Positions 8,441 to 18,155 are shown, counted from the first letter of the stretch. The stretch: DNA of 64,000 nt from Bacillota bacterium (GCA_023392995.1 JAEWMZ010000456.1:1-64000); one strand, 5' to 3'. The notes: generated by a model not told the origin, from the sequence alone. Made by a program: numbers and translations.

Positions 8441-10051
8441 ATGGGTAAAAAACCTCATATTATAATTTTTAATCCGGATGAGATGCGCGCTGATTGTCTT
8501 GGCCATCTGGGGCAAAATCCCGCGGCAAGAACCTCTTTTCTGGATGAGTTTGCCTGGTCGGAGGCCGTTTCATTTCGAAATGCCTTTTGCCAAAATACGG
8601 TCTGTGTCCCCAGCCGATGCAGCTTTTTTACCGGTTTGTACCCTCATGTCAATGGTCATCGGACGATGCAGCATTTATTACGCAGCCATGAGTCAAGCCT
8701 TTTCTCAGAGCTGAAGGATGCAGGATACTATGTATGGATGAACTCGCGAAATGACTTAATTGCCGGACAGGTACCCGGCTTGATGGAAGAACACGCAACA
8801 GAAATCTATTATGGTGAAGATCTTCCGAAGCCGCCCGCTCCAGAGAATAAAGAGCTGCGCGGTAAGCTTGGGGATAAAAATTATTACTCTCATTATGAAG
8901 GCCGGTTGTCTTTGGATGAGAACAAGAAGCACTATTCCCCGGATGACGGCATTGTGGATGCCGCCATAGACCGTATTCTTCATCCGGTGGATGATCGTCC
9001 GCTGTGTATGTTCCTGGGCTTAATGTATCCTCACACTCCGTATGCGGTGGAAGAACCATATTTTTCTGCCATTGACCGTGATAAGCTTCCCAGAAGAGCT
9101 CTCGCGGGAAAAGGAAAGCCTCGGATGGAAGCGGAGTTGAAGCGTTTGATGGGGATGGATCAATACAGCGAGCAGGACTGGGATGAGCTGCGTGCCTGTT
9201 ATTTAGGAATGTGCATGAAGGTGGATGATCAATTTAAACGCCTGTGTGATGCGTTGAAGCAAGCGGGTATTTATGAGGACTGTGCTATTTTCTTCCTCAG
9301 TGATCATGGTGATTATGCCGGTGATTTTGACTTGCCGGAAAAGGCTCAGAATACCTTTGAGGATTGTTTAACCAAGGTTCCGTTACTGATCAAACCTCCC
9401 GCTGGGGAGAAGGTTGATCCCGGGATCTCGGATTCTCTGGTTGAACTGATCGATTTTTATGCTACGGTGATGGACTATGTTGACGTAGAATCCGATCATG
9501 ATCACTTCGGACAAAGCTTACGGCCGATTTTAGAGAGCAGGAACACGAAATTACGGGAATATGCTTTCTGTGAGGGCGGCAGGATGCCTTGGGAGACGCA
9601 AGCAGATGAATATCACCCGGCGGCCGGAAGCTCGGGTGAGATACCTAAGGCAAGTATGTACTGGCCGAGACAGACAGCGCAGCTGGATGCAGATGCTCAT
9701 TGCAAAGGAACGATGATCCGCAATCATAGTTATAAATATATTCACCGTTCGAATGGAACGCATGAGTTCTATGATCTTATAGCAGACCCATTGGAAGAGA
9801 ACAATATCTACGGGGATGCCGGTTATGAAGAAGAGATCATCAGACTGCGGGCGAGCCTGCTGGATTGGTATCAGCAGACCTGTGACATTGTTCCCCGGGA
9901 TTGTGACAGACGTTTAACAGACCGTATGATGTGGGCGATGATAAAGCCGTCATGTCCGCCTCAGCTCGAGGACAAAGCCTGGGAAATGATTCGTGACGGA
10001 AAGGGAATGGCATACATCAAAGCCCAGCTGGCGAATCTGAAGACGGATTAA
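8441..10051 (+). CDS. Type I sulfatase, cytoplasmic (536 aa)
   Basis: This is an alkaline-phosphatase-fold sulfatase that hydrolyses sulfate esters. The formylglycine site is Cys55 in CVPSRCSFFTG, the Cys-type C-X-P-X-R motif. N-terminal metal ligands lie in NPDEMRADCLG, and the second metal motif is FLSDHGDYAGD. There is no signal peptide, so the substrate must be imported. Cys-type enzymes in anaerobes need the radical-SAM maturase anSME, which is not in this window. It is the first of three consecutive sulfatase genes with gaps of 70-77 bp. The start follows AGAGAGGAATGTGAATT. The 181-bp gap before it holds no gene. Confidence 0.92.
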   Translation: MGKKPHIIIFNPDEMRADCLGHLGQNPAARTSFLDEFAWSEAVSFRNAFCQNTVCVPSRCSFFTGLYPHVNGHRTMQHLLRSHESSLFSELKDAGYYVWMNSRNDLIAGQVPGLMEEHATEIYYGEDLPKPPAPENKELRGKLGDKNYYSHYEGRLSLDENKKHYSPDDGIVDAAIDRILHPVDDRPLCMFLGLMYPHTPYAVEEPYFSAIDRDKLPRRALAGKGKPRMEAELKRLMGMDQYSEQDWDELRACYLGMCMKVDDQFKRLCDALKQAGIYEDCAIFFLSDHGDYAGDFDLPEKAQNTFEDCLTKVPLLIKPPAGEKVDPGISDSLVELIDFYATVMDYVDVESDHDHFGQSLRPILESRNTKLREYAFCEGGRMPWETQADEYHPAAGSSGEIPKASMYWPRQTAQLDADAHCKGTMIRNHSYKYIHRSNGTHEFYDLIADPLEENNIYGDAGYEEEIIRLRASLLDWYQQTCDIVPRDCDRRLTDRMMWAMIKPSCPPQLEDKAWEMIRDGKGMAYIKAQLANLKTD

Positions 10052-10121
10052 AGGGTTGAGGAAAAGGATATGAAAGAATGTTTATGAAAGCGAATGTGAT
10101 TGATAAGGAGATGGAGAGATT

Positions 10122-11594
10122 ATGAGTAATAAAGATATTCTGGTATTTATTTCAGATCAACATTCTTGGCAGCAGCAGGGATATGCAGGGGACAAATTAA
10201 TACGCACACCGAATTTGGATCGGATTGCTGCATCCGGTACGGTAATGATGAACAGCTATACCTCGTATCCCCTATGTGTTCCTGCGCGTATGTCTATGAT
10301 GAGCAGTCAGCTGGCGAGCCACTGTGGTGTAATGAGCAACTTTGCTGCGCTGGATTCTAACTGCGCAACCTTTGCTCATTGTCTGAATGCTAATGGATAT
10401 GAGACGGTACTCTGTGGTAGAATGCACTTTGTGGGACCGGATCAGCGTCATGGTTTTTCAAAAAGAATTGCCGGTGAACAAACTCCGATCTTTCATAATC
10501 GCCCGAATGCCGCAATGGCTGCTGAGCGGGGTGTTCATGATAGAACGCCTCAGGGAGGTGTTTCCAGTCTGAGTGCAATTGGAGCCGGAAATTCACCGAC
10601 CCTTGAGTATGATCGCTATGTGGTTTCAGAAGCAACCACCTATCTCTCGGGCAGCTATGATGCACCGCAGTTTTTATGTGTCGGTACATACGGTCCGCAC
10701 CATCCTTATGTTGCACCCAAAGAGCTCTATGAGTATTATTTGGATAAGGTGGATATACCGGAAGATACCTTTGATTACCCGGAACATCCTGCCATCGACG
10801 GCAAGATTCTGCGTGATTGTGACCCTGAGGTGGTGCGTGCGGTTCGTGCTTCCTACTACGGTATGGTGGAGTTCGAAGATCAGCAGATCGGTATCGTCTA
10901 TGATGCGTTTCAGGAATATCTGAAACGAAATGGACGGGAGGGCATCTTTGTCTATGTATCAGACCACGGAGAGCAGGCAGGTTACCGCGGCTACTATGGC
11001 AAAGGATCTTTCTACGATGCTTCGGCACATATACCGATGATCTTTGCCGGTGACGGAATAGGTCAGGGGAAGACCCTGCAGGGTGCCACCTCTTTGATGG
11101 ATTTGGGACCTACCCTCTGTGAGTACGCAGGTGCAATACTTCCTCCGGATGCGGATGGTGTCAGCTTGTATCCCCAGCTTACCGGAGCCGCAGACGATAC
11201 AGAGCGGATGGTGGTAAGTGAGGTTGGCGGTGAGAAGGACAATCCTGCCGGAGACTTTTCCTATGGTCAGATGGTAAAATGGAAGCAGTATAAGTTGATT
11301 CATTATTATGGCTTTGACGCAGAAGATGTTTTGTATGATCTGACCGCCGACCCCAAGGAATCGGAGAATATTATTTCCAAATATCCGGATATTGCGCAGA
11401 AGATGCGTGGTTATCTGAATGGGGCGTGTAAGTTGACAGTGGATGAGATGAAAGCAAATGCAGATAAGCTTAGAAGAAATTTAAAGATACTGAATAAGTG
11501 CAGCTTTGACAGCGAGGAACGCTGGAAAGCTCCCGAGTGTAGCAGACATTATCCTGAACTCATGGTTACAAGCAAACTTGCTAAAATGAAATAA
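10122..11594 (+). CDS. Type I sulfatase, cytoplasmic (490 aa), paralogue of the one at 16528
   Basis: The active-site Cys52 lies in PLCVPARMSMM (C-X-P-X-R). The N-terminal metal motif is FISDQHSWQQQGYAGD, and YVSDHGEQAGYRG gives the second metal site. The protein is closely similar to the sulfatase at 16528-18042: both share the SDQHS start, the blocks YETVLxGRMHFVGPDQRHG and VGTYGPH, and a late KLIHYYG / KYFTYSG region. The pair therefore arose by duplication. There is no signal peptide. GGAGATGGAGAGATT precedes the ATG. A hairpin at 11606-11640 follows the gene. The sugar substrate is not known. Confidence 0.92.
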   Translation: MSNKDILVFISDQHSWQQQGYAGDKLIRTPNLDRIAASGTVMMNSYTSYPLCVPARMSMMSSQLASHCGVMSNFAALDSNCATFAHCLNANGYETVLCGRMHFVGPDQRHGFSKRIAGEQTPIFHNRPNAAMAAERGVHDRTPQGGVSSLSAIGAGNSPTLEYDRYVVSEATTYLSGSYDAPQFLCVGTYGPHHPYVAPKELYEYYLDKVDIPEDTFDYPEHPAIDGKILRDCDPEVVRAVRASYYGMVEFEDQQIGIVYDAFQEYLKRNGREGIFVYVSDHGEQAGYRGYYGKGSFYDASAHIPMIFAGDGIGQGKTLQGATSLMDLGPTLCEYAGAILPPDADGVSLYPQLTGAADDTERMVVSEVGGEKDNPAGDFSYGQMVKWKQYKLIHYYGFDAEDVLYDLTADPKESENIISKYPDIAQKMRGYLNGACKLTVDEMKANADKLRRNLKILNKCSFDSEERWKAPECSRHYPELMVTSKLAKMK

Positions 11595-11605
11595 TTAATT
11601 CATGA

Positions 11606-11640
11606 GATAGGACTGCATAGCGTGATTATGCAGTCCTATC
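11606..11640 (+). terminator. Strong stem-loop between two sulfatase genes
   Basis: GATAGGACTGCAT (11606-11618) pairs perfectly with ATGCAGTCCTATC (11628-11640) around a 9-nt loop. Only a weak AT-rich run follows rather than a T tract, so it may be a partial terminator or a 3'-end stabiliser rather than a full stop. Confidence 0.6.
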
Positions 11641-11671
11641 ATCTATATATAAAATATAGGAGGTATATTAG

Positions 11672-13033
11672 ATGGCGACAAATATTCTTATGCTGCTTGC
11701 AGATGACATGAATTACAATACAATCGGGTGCTTTGGCTGCCCGGTCGATGATATAAGCCCTAATCTGGACAGACTGGCAGAGGAGGGAATACGCTTTGAT
11801 AATGCCCATGTAACCATAGCGGTTTGTCAACCCTCCCGACAAAGCATGCTAACCGGATTATATCCGCATCATAATGGAGCCCTTGGTTTTGATCCAATTG
11901 ACGAAGAGGTAACGACACTTACCGAAGTATTGCACCAACAAGGCTATTACAATGGGATTATCGGAAAGACAAAACATTGTGCACCTGAGCATAAATTCGC
12001 CTGGGATTATTTTGATAATGTCTTTAACCCAGAAAATTGCCATGGAAGGAGCCCCTATATTTACGGTCGTGACGCAGCGGAATTCTTCAAGAACGCAAGG
12101 GAGGCGGGGAAACCATTTTTCCTTATGGCTAATTCACATGATCCGCACAGACCTTTTGCCGGCAGTCAGGATGAATTGGAAAAGTTTTATGGCTACAATA
12201 CCTATGCCTCCCGGTTTTATACGCCGGAGGAAGCATGGCTGCCGGGCTTTCTTCCTGATTTGCCGGAGGTTCGTAAGGAGCTGGCACAGTACTATTCCAG
12301 CTGCCATCGGTGTGATGAGACAATGGGTGCCGTTCTTAATGCGTTAGAAGAGTCTGGAATGGCAGAGGATACCCTTGTCATTTTTATGAGTGATAACGGA
12401 ATGGCCTTCCCGTTCTCAAAGGCAAACTGTTATTTAAACAGCACGAAAACACCGTTTATTGCTCGTTGGCCGCACCATATAAAGCCGGGAACCTGGAATC
12501 ACGAGGATTATATTTCCGGTATCGATTTTACAGATACCATTTTAGAAGCGGCCGGCCTGCAGCAGGAGCTAAAGACAGATGGACGGAGTTACCTTCCGCT
12601 GTTGTTGGGGCAAAGCCAGAGTAACAGAGATGTTGTATTTACTCAGTTTAATACAAATTCGATGAAAAATTCATACCCAATGCGCTGCGTGCAGAGTCAA
12701 ACCTGCGGCTACATCTTCAATGCTTGGGCAGATGGCGAGTGCTTCTATAGAAATGAGTCAAAAATGGGGCTTACCTATAAGGCAATGGTGGAAGCCAGTG
12801 AAGAGAATGAGGAGATTGGAGCTCGTGTAAGATTCTTTGATTATCGATGCCGTGAGGAATTTTATGATTTTGCCAAGGATCCGGATGCGCTGCATAATTT
12901 GATCAATCAGGAAGAATATCAGGAGCAGATCAGGGTATTTCGTAAACAGCTGCTGGACTTCATGCTGGAATCAAAGGATCCGGTGGCGGAAGACTATCAG
13001 CTATGGCTAAAGAAATCAGGTGTGATAATCTGA
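11672..13033 (+). CDS. Type I sulfatase, cytoplasmic, heparan-sulfamidase-like (453 aa)
   Basis: The motif around the modified residue is AVCQPSRQSMLTGLYPHHNG with Cys52. Gln at the second position, together with NxALGF after it, is the pattern I associate with the N-sulfoglucosamine sulfohydrolase-like branch. N-terminal metal ligands are in MLLADDMNYNTIGCFGC, and FMSDNGMAFPFSKAN gives the other metal site; here Asn replaces the His of the DHG motif, as in that branch. There is no signal peptide. AGGAGGTATATTAG precedes the start. It is more distant from the other three sulfatases, so it probably acts on a different sulfate position or on a sulfamate. Confidence 0.88.
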   Translation: MATNILMLLADDMNYNTIGCFGCPVDDISPNLDRLAEEGIRFDNAHVTIAVCQPSRQSMLTGLYPHHNGALGFDPIDEEVTTLTEVLHQQGYYNGIIGKTKHCAPEHKFAWDYFDNVFNPENCHGRSPYIYGRDAAEFFKNAREAGKPFFLMANSHDPHRPFAGSQDELEKFYGYNTYASRFYTPEEAWLPGFLPDLPEVRKELAQYYSSCHRCDETMGAVLNALEESGMAEDTLVIFMSDNGMAFPFSKANCYLNSTKTPFIARWPHHIKPGTWNHEDYISGIDFTDTILEAAGLQQELKTDGRSYLPLLLGQSQSNRDVVFTQFNTNSMKNSYPMRCVQSQTCGYIFNAWADGECFYRNESKMGLTYKAMVEASEENEEIGARVRFFDYRCREEFYDFAKDPDALHNLINQEEYQEQIRVFRKQLLDFMLESKDPVAEDYQLWLKKSGVII

Positions 13034-13093
13034 TGCAAATCCCGATAAAAACTTGACCGAGGGAAATGGAGCCATAGTAGGAAAGGAAGAGAT

Positions 13094-14455
13094 ATGGAGA
13101 GCAGTATTAATTTGGGCGAGGAGAAAATCGGAAAACTACTGTTGAAGCTTGCGATACCTTCCATCGTAGCACAGTTGGTCAGTATTTTATACAACGTGGT
13201 AAATAGAATCTACATCGGACATATGCCGGGGATCGGAGATGTCGCTTTGACAGGCCTCGGCTTGTGCCTTCCGATTATTATGATTATTTCAGCTTTAGCA
13301 GGAATGATTGGTCAGGGAGGCGCCCCACGGGTTGCTATTTTTATGGGAAAAGGACAGCAGGAGGCGGCCGAGGCGGTGCTGGGGAATTGTGTGACTGCAT
13401 TGATCTTATTGGCGCTGCTGATTACAATTGTTTTAGAACTATCAGCGGAGCCGGTTTTACGGTTGTTTGGAGCTAGTGACAATAGTCTGACTTATGCACT
13501 TCCTTATCTGCGTATTTATCTTTTAGGAACCGTTTTTGTAATGCTGACCATGGGCTTGAATGCTCTCATTATTACCCAGGGTTATTCCCGCCTCGGAATG
13601 GCAACAGTTATCATTGGTGCATTATTGAATATTTTGCTTGACCCGCTTTTTATCTTCGTTTTTAAAATGGGACCGGTAGGTGCAGCGATTGCAACGGTTA
13701 TCTCACAGATGATATCGGCTTTATGGACATTACATATTCTTACTTCCGATAAGACGAACATAAAAATAAAAATAAATTGCTTAAGGATTAAGCCTGCTGT
13801 TATATTTCCCGTGATTTCCTTGGGCTTCTCCACCTTTATTATGACAGCTACAGAAAGTGCACTGAGTATTGTTTTTAACGTATCTCTTGCAAAGTATGGC
13901 GGTGATGTGGCGGTTGGGGCTATGACGATCATAGCCAGCCTTATGCAATTCTTATCACTTCCGGCGCAAGGGATCGCGCAGGGAGCACAACCGATTATAA
14001 GCTTTAATTATGGAGCCGGTAAAGTAAAGCGGGTACGAAAAACCTACCGGTTGCTTCTTTTATTAGATTTTGCGTATACTTTTATTTTCTGGATATTGAT
14101 TTATTGTTTTTCGGAAGGATTTGTAAAGATTTTTAATAACAGCTCACAGGACTTATTAGTAATAACAGTTGATGGCATACATGTTTATTTTGCCGTTTCC
14201 GCAATATTTGGAATACTGATAGCAATTCAGAGGATATTTAATGCTTTGGGCGAAGCAAAGCTATCCCTTGTGATTGCATGTTTAAGAAAGCTTATTATAC
14301 TCATTCCTTTAATTTATATTATGCCGATGTTTTTTGAGGACAAGCTGTTTGCAGTGTTTTTAGCTGAGCCGGTTGCTGACTTTCTATCGATTAGCATTGC
14401 AGTTACGCTATTTGCATCAAATATAAAAAAGATACTAGCACGGACTGAGCAGTAA
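13094..14455 (+). CDS. MATE-family efflux transporter (453 aa)
   Basis: This is a twelve-helix membrane protein of the MatE/NorM/DinF group. It opens with LGEEKIGKLLLKLAIPSIVAQLVSILYNVVNRIYIG, a hallmark of the VmrA-like MATE branch, and has two repeated halves of about 220 residues each. Such proteins export cationic or amphipathic compounds with a Na+ or H+ gradient. It follows the third sulfatase by 60 bp in the same direction, so it is probably co-transcribed and could export an inhibitor or by-product released from the sulfated substrate. That role is inference. GGAAAGGAAGAGAT gives the start. Confidence 0.9.
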   Translation: MESSINLGEEKIGKLLLKLAIPSIVAQLVSILYNVVNRIYIGHMPGIGDVALTGLGLCLPIIMIISALAGMIGQGGAPRVAIFMGKGQQEAAEAVLGNCVTALILLALLITIVLELSAEPVLRLFGASDNSLTYALPYLRIYLLGTVFVMLTMGLNALIITQGYSRLGMATVIIGALLNILLDPLFIFVFKMGPVGAAIATVISQMISALWTLHILTSDKTNIKIKINCLRIKPAVIFPVISLGFSTFIMTATESALSIVFNVSLAKYGGDVAVGAMTIIASLMQFLSLPAQGIAQGAQPIISFNYGAGKVKRVRKTYRLLLLLDFAYTFIFWILIYCFSEGFVKIFNNSSQDLLVITVDGIHVYFAVSAIFGILIAIQRIFNALGEAKLSLVIACLRKLIILIPLIYIMPMFFEDKLFAVFLAEPVADFLSISIAVTLFASNIKKILARTEQ

Positions 14456-14472
14456 TCATTATGTATAGCAGC

Positions 14473-14529
14473 AAAAGAGGGCTTTATTCAGGAGGTTTAT
14501 GGTAAGATTCCTGAATAAAACCCTCTTTT
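14473..14529. terminator. Bidirectional terminator between MATE and ROK genes
   Basis: AAAAGAGGGCTTTATTCAGGA (14473-14493) and its near-perfect inverted copy (14509-14529, one mismatch) enclose a 15-nt loop. A-rich and T-rich flanks on both sides let it serve both convergent genes. Confidence 0.9.
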
Positions 14530-14560
14530 AATATTTGAAATCATGAAATGTAAAAATCCA

Positions 14561-15790
14561 TTATTCAATAAAGGTTTTGAGATCATTTTGTACAGCTACA
14601 GCTGCAGCACCTTCAGCACCGCTGAATTCATTGGGCTCCACAAAGATAAACTCAGTGTCCATATTCGTAGCCGTATATAAATTCTTATGAATAACTTTCA
14701 TGAGCTGCTCCTGATTCTTCTGGCTCTGGAAAAGATGGCTGTCAATTAGGATACACTGGGGTTTAACAAAGTTATCGATATTGGCGATGGCAATACCCAG
14801 ATGGAATATCGCATCTTCCAATATTCTATTAACACTTTGATCGCCTTCCGCTTGAGCCTTTATAATCTCATATATTGTTGGAGAGTCGGGAGTGCTGCTG
14901 ATCTGGCTTAGGATAGGAGCCTGACCATTACGAATCGCACTGACACAATTGGCAATGATCGCCCGCTCGCTGGAGAAGGCCTCCAAACAACCATGATTTC
15001 CGCAGTTACAGACAGGCCCGTTGGAGTCTAATATCATGTGACCGACCTCACCTTGACCTATGATGGATTCATGAAAACTCTGATGAGAATACATCAAAGG
15101 GCAAGCAATTCCTGTTGAAACTAAGAAATAAGCAAAGGACTGGTAATTGTCCATTCGTTTATGATCGAATAAGTAGGAACCGTAAGCTCTCGCTCCGGCA
15201 TTATTTTCTATTGAGATGGGACCGGTGTAGTTTAACAACCTGGATAGGTCACTGCTCACATTTTTATTCTCCCATCCATAACCTGGATGCACTGTCAGAA
15301 TTCCCTCATTGCGGTCAACAAGTCCAGGAAGACATAAACCAATTCCCGCTATCTTAGCCTTAGGAATTTTACCGGTACGCAATAACTTTTTAACCAGCTC
15401 GCAGGTTTGCAAAATTACATCTTCATAGTCACAGTAGGAGGTATCATCCGCAATGACTTTCAAAGATCTCCCGCGATAATCAGTGATACATGCACGACGC
15501 AGCGCGCCACGCATCTCAATCCCTATAAAATACCCTCCATCGTCTGCAATATCAATCAGTGAGGCTTTACGCCCAAGGGTTTTTTCAGAAGCCTTCGTAT
15601 TCTCCACTTCCTTAATTAATCCCTTGGAAAGAAGATGGTTGACGGTAGTAGTGATTGTAGGAAGGGTGAGAGATAGTTTTTCTGATATTTCGATTCTGGA
15701 TATTGGACCATCGTGATAAATCATCTGGCGAATTGCTGACTGGTTTGTGACTTTAACTCGGGACAGATTGTTTCCATTGGCAATTTGCAT
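14561..15790 (-). CDS. ROK-family transcriptional repressor (409 aa)
   Basis: An N-terminal MarR-like winged helix (residues about 10-70, TNQSAIRQMIYHDGPISRIEI and LTLPTITTTVNHLL) is fused to a ROK sugar-kinase-like domain. The ROK part has IGIEMRG, the EVGHMILD motif and the Zn-binding CNCGNHGCLEAF cluster near residue 262-275. Proteins of this kind repress sugar-catabolic genes and release DNA on binding a sugar or sugar phosphate. The gene lies between the two blocks of sulfatase genes and is likely to control them; the inducer is unknown. The upstream region (15791-15988) is AT-rich and holds a short ACTTTA-type tandem repeat near 15960. Confidence 0.92.
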   Translation of the reverse strand: MQIANGNNLSRVKVTNQSAIRQMIYHDGPISRIEISEKLSLTLPTITTTVNHLLSKGLIKEVENTKASEKTLGRKASLIDIADDGGYFIGIEMRGALRRACITDYRGRSLKVIADDTSYCDYEDVILQTCELVKKLLRTGKIPKAKIAGIGLCLPGLVDRNEGILTVHPGYGWENKNVSSDLSRLLNYTGPISIENNAGARAYGSYLFDHKRMDNYQSFAYFLVSTGIACPLMYSHQSFHESIIGQGEVGHMILDSNGPVCNCGNHGCLEAFSSERAIIANCVSAIRNGQAPILSQISSTPDSPTIYEIIKAQAEGDQSVNRILEDAIFHLGIAIANIDNFVKPQCILIDSHLFQSQKNQEQLMKVIHKNLYTATNMDTEFIFVEPNEFSGAEGAAAVAVQNDLKTFIE

Positions 15791-15988
15791 ATTAAGTAGG
15801 TTCCTTTCTGTATATTATATATGTTTGTCTTACGCTTAATACGGTTCATGTAAATCACTATTAATTATAAACAAACTATAGTATATTTCAAGCAAATATT
15901 TAACTTTTTATTCCATTTTGAACATTCCTGACGAATAAGAGTGTAATTTAATAAAATTTATTAACTTTAACTTTAACTTTATATTTCG

Positions 15989-16338
15989 TTATGAAAGATG
16001 GGCATAACGCGGAAGAATATCTTCCTGCGTCATTCGGTCAATCTCGGCAAGATCGTCGATTACCTGCTGGGGATTGAAGAAATGTACAAAGTCTTTCAGC
16101 ATTTGTTCCCCTTCTGCGGCAAGAGCATCCCGTTCTTCAATAGAACAGCAGCCTTCTCCGCCGCCGTGGCTTCGGCCATTCTTTCTGCAATGGCTTCAAC
16201 ATAAATTGCTTCACAATCCAAAGGTAAATCACCATGCAGTTCTACCGTTCCGACAGGAATAAAAATGGTATCTCGTCCACGGTTTAAATAGTCTTCTACT
16301 TCACTGTTTCTCATTTTGTTCAAAATATGTGTGTTCAT
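15989..16338 (-). pseudogene. Broken creatininase-family gene (N- and C-terminal ends only)
   Basis: The ATG at 16338 starts a typical creatininase-family N terminus with IPVGTVELHGDLPLDCEA, the metal-binding start of the fold. After about 55 residues the frame runs into unrelated residues and stops at 16096. In the +1 frame the same DNA continues as ERDALAAEGEQMLKDF and ends with RYAHLS and a stop at 15989. A full creatininase-family protein has about 240 residues, so the middle has been lost in one internal deletion that also shifted the frame. What remains cannot make an active enzyme. Intact members hydrolyse cyclic amides or act on lactone-like compounds. Confidence 0.75.
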
Positions 16339-16527
16339 AGAGATCTCCTTTAATTACTAATAATTAATTTAATTAATAAAAATAATACCAGAATAAATAT
16401 TATAATACAAGAGATAGATCAAATCTATTTATGTTTAGGATATTGAAATTATAAAAAAAACATGATACAATATAATTAATAAATTTAATTAAATAAGTTA
16501 AAATAAAAGAGGAAGGATACATTTGCA

Positions 16528-18042
16528 ATGAAAGATATCTTACTTTATATGTCTGATCAGCATTCCTATCATCTTCAGGGTTATGCAGGCAATGGTATTG
16601 TACGAACCCCTAATTTGGATCATATCGCCAAAACAGGTACAACAATGACAAATGCATATACTCCATGTCCACTGTGTGTACCGGCACGTGCTGCAATGAT
16701 TTCCGGAAAGCTTCCCAGTAATAATGGTGTTTTATTTAACTTTAATGCTATTAACTCTGACAGAGCTACGTTCCTTCACAGTCTGACCGTATCAGGATAT
16801 GAGACGGTTTTAAGCGGGCGTATGCATTTTGTTGGACCCGATCAGCGGCATGGCTATGCTAAGCGTATAGCGAAAGAGCGTACTCCCGTATATCACAATA
16901 ATCCGCCTGAAAAGAAAGATGGGTCAAAAAAGAAGAGCAAGGTAACCGGATTTGATGAGAATGGCTCACTTTATTATATCGGTGGAGGTGATTCTCCTGT
17001 TCTGGCTTATGACCGATATGTTGTAGGTGAAACGCTGGACTATCTGAGAAAAGATCATGAGCGCCCGCAATTTATAACAGTAGGGACGTATGGCCCGCAT
17101 TTTCCTTATGTTGCTCCGAAGGAGCTCTATGATTATTATTATGACAAGATAAGTCTGGACGATGTATCCGAGGAATTTGAAGGACATCCTGCGTTAGAAG
17201 GTAAATTCCAGGAAGCAGATCCGGAAGTGGCCAGAGCAGCACGTGCGGCTTACTACGGCTTAGTGGAACAGCAGGATAGACATATTGGTGCAGTTTATCA
17301 TGCATTTCAGGAGTATCTGGAACGTACGGGACATGAAGGAATATTTATCTATATCTCAGATCATGGCGATATGAACGGTACCCATGGTTATTATGGAAAG
17401 CAGGTATTTTACGAGCCATCTGCCCATATTCCCTTTGTAATTCAGGGGAAAGGAATTCCCTCAGGAAAGCAGCTTCATAGTCCGACCAGTCTTTTGGACA
17501 TTGGGGCCACAATCTGCGGGCTGGCTGGAGCAGAGGTATTAGCTGGCGATGGAAAAGACCTATCAGATCAAATTAGTAAGGGGATTGAGGATGGAGACCG
17601 TATGGTGGTCAGTGAACTATACACCTATTTAAATAATGGTGATACATCCCTTGGCAGAATGGTACGCTGGAAGGAATGGAAATATTTCACTTACTCCGGA
17701 TTTCCTGAGGATGATGTGCTTTATGATATGGAGATGGATATAAAGGAAGAGCATAATCTGATATCACAATTTCCGGACGTTGCTGAAAAGCTTCGCCAGA
17801 AGGCAAATTCCTATAAGAGCTATGACGAAGTAATGGTGTATGAAAACTGGGTAATGCAGCAGCTTCGGATTCTTATGAAGTGTGATTATGATAATCCGGA
17901 GGAAAGATGGATTCCGGGTGAATTAGAAGAGCTTGAAAATCCTGTTTGCAGCAAGAAACCATTTCAACCTACCCCTTGGGTAAAGCATATGTTTGGTCGG
18001 CTTCGTAAGTTGAGTGCTCAGGAGCCTGATTCAATAATATAA
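16528..18042 (+). CDS. Type I sulfatase, cytoplasmic (504 aa)
   Basis: The modified Cys50 lies in CPLCVPARAAMISG (C-X-P-X-R). Metal motifs are YMSDQHSYHLQGYAGN and YISDHGDMNGTHGYYGK. It has no signal peptide. The C terminus is about 40 residues longer than that of its paralogue at 10122, and it carries an inserted Lys-rich stretch (EKKDGSKKKSKV) near residue 132. It starts a new transcription unit after an AT-rich promoter region (16339-16527) with TTAATTTAATTAATAAA-type runs. The start follows GAGGAAGGATAC. It is the fourth sulfatase of the locus. Confidence 0.92.
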   Translation: MKDILLYMSDQHSYHLQGYAGNGIVRTPNLDHIAKTGTTMTNAYTPCPLCVPARAAMISGKLPSNNGVLFNFNAINSDRATFLHSLTVSGYETVLSGRMHFVGPDQRHGYAKRIAKERTPVYHNNPPEKKDGSKKKSKVTGFDENGSLYYIGGGDSPVLAYDRYVVGETLDYLRKDHERPQFITVGTYGPHFPYVAPKELYDYYYDKISLDDVSEEFEGHPALEGKFQEADPEVARAARAAYYGLVEQQDRHIGAVYHAFQEYLERTGHEGIFIYISDHGDMNGTHGYYGKQVFYEPSAHIPFVIQGKGIPSGKQLHSPTSLLDIGATICGLAGAEVLAGDGKDLSDQISKGIEDGDRMVVSELYTYLNNGDTSLGRMVRWKEWKYFTYSGFPEDDVLYDMEMDIKEEHNLISQFPDVAEKLRQKANSYKSYDEVMVYENWVMQQLRILMKCDYDNPEERWIPGELEELENPVCSKKPFQPTPWVKHMFGRLRKLSAQEPDSII

Positions 18043-18082
18043 AAAATTGCCGCAGTTTCTGAGCTTTACAATTATCTATTAA

Positions 18083-18155
18083 GATTCAAGTGTAAAAAGT
18101 TAAATTCTTTATGGAGAGGAACAATTCATTGGCATTGGGATTTTACACTTGAATC
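18083..18155. repeat. 15-bp perfect inverted repeat after the fourth sulfatase
   Basis: GATTCAAGTGTAAAA (18083-18097) and TTTTACACTTGAATC (18141-18155) are perfect inverted copies 43 bp apart. The middle carries GGAGAGGAAC. It could be a long hairpin or a pair of operator half-sites. It lies just before the small gene at 18187. Confidence 0.6.

Noticed and set aside
10390..11028. 212-codon minus-strand frame opposite a sulfatase gene
   Set aside because: It is low-quality protein (His/Arg/Pro-rich) fully inside a well-supported sulfatase gene and has no ribosome binding site.
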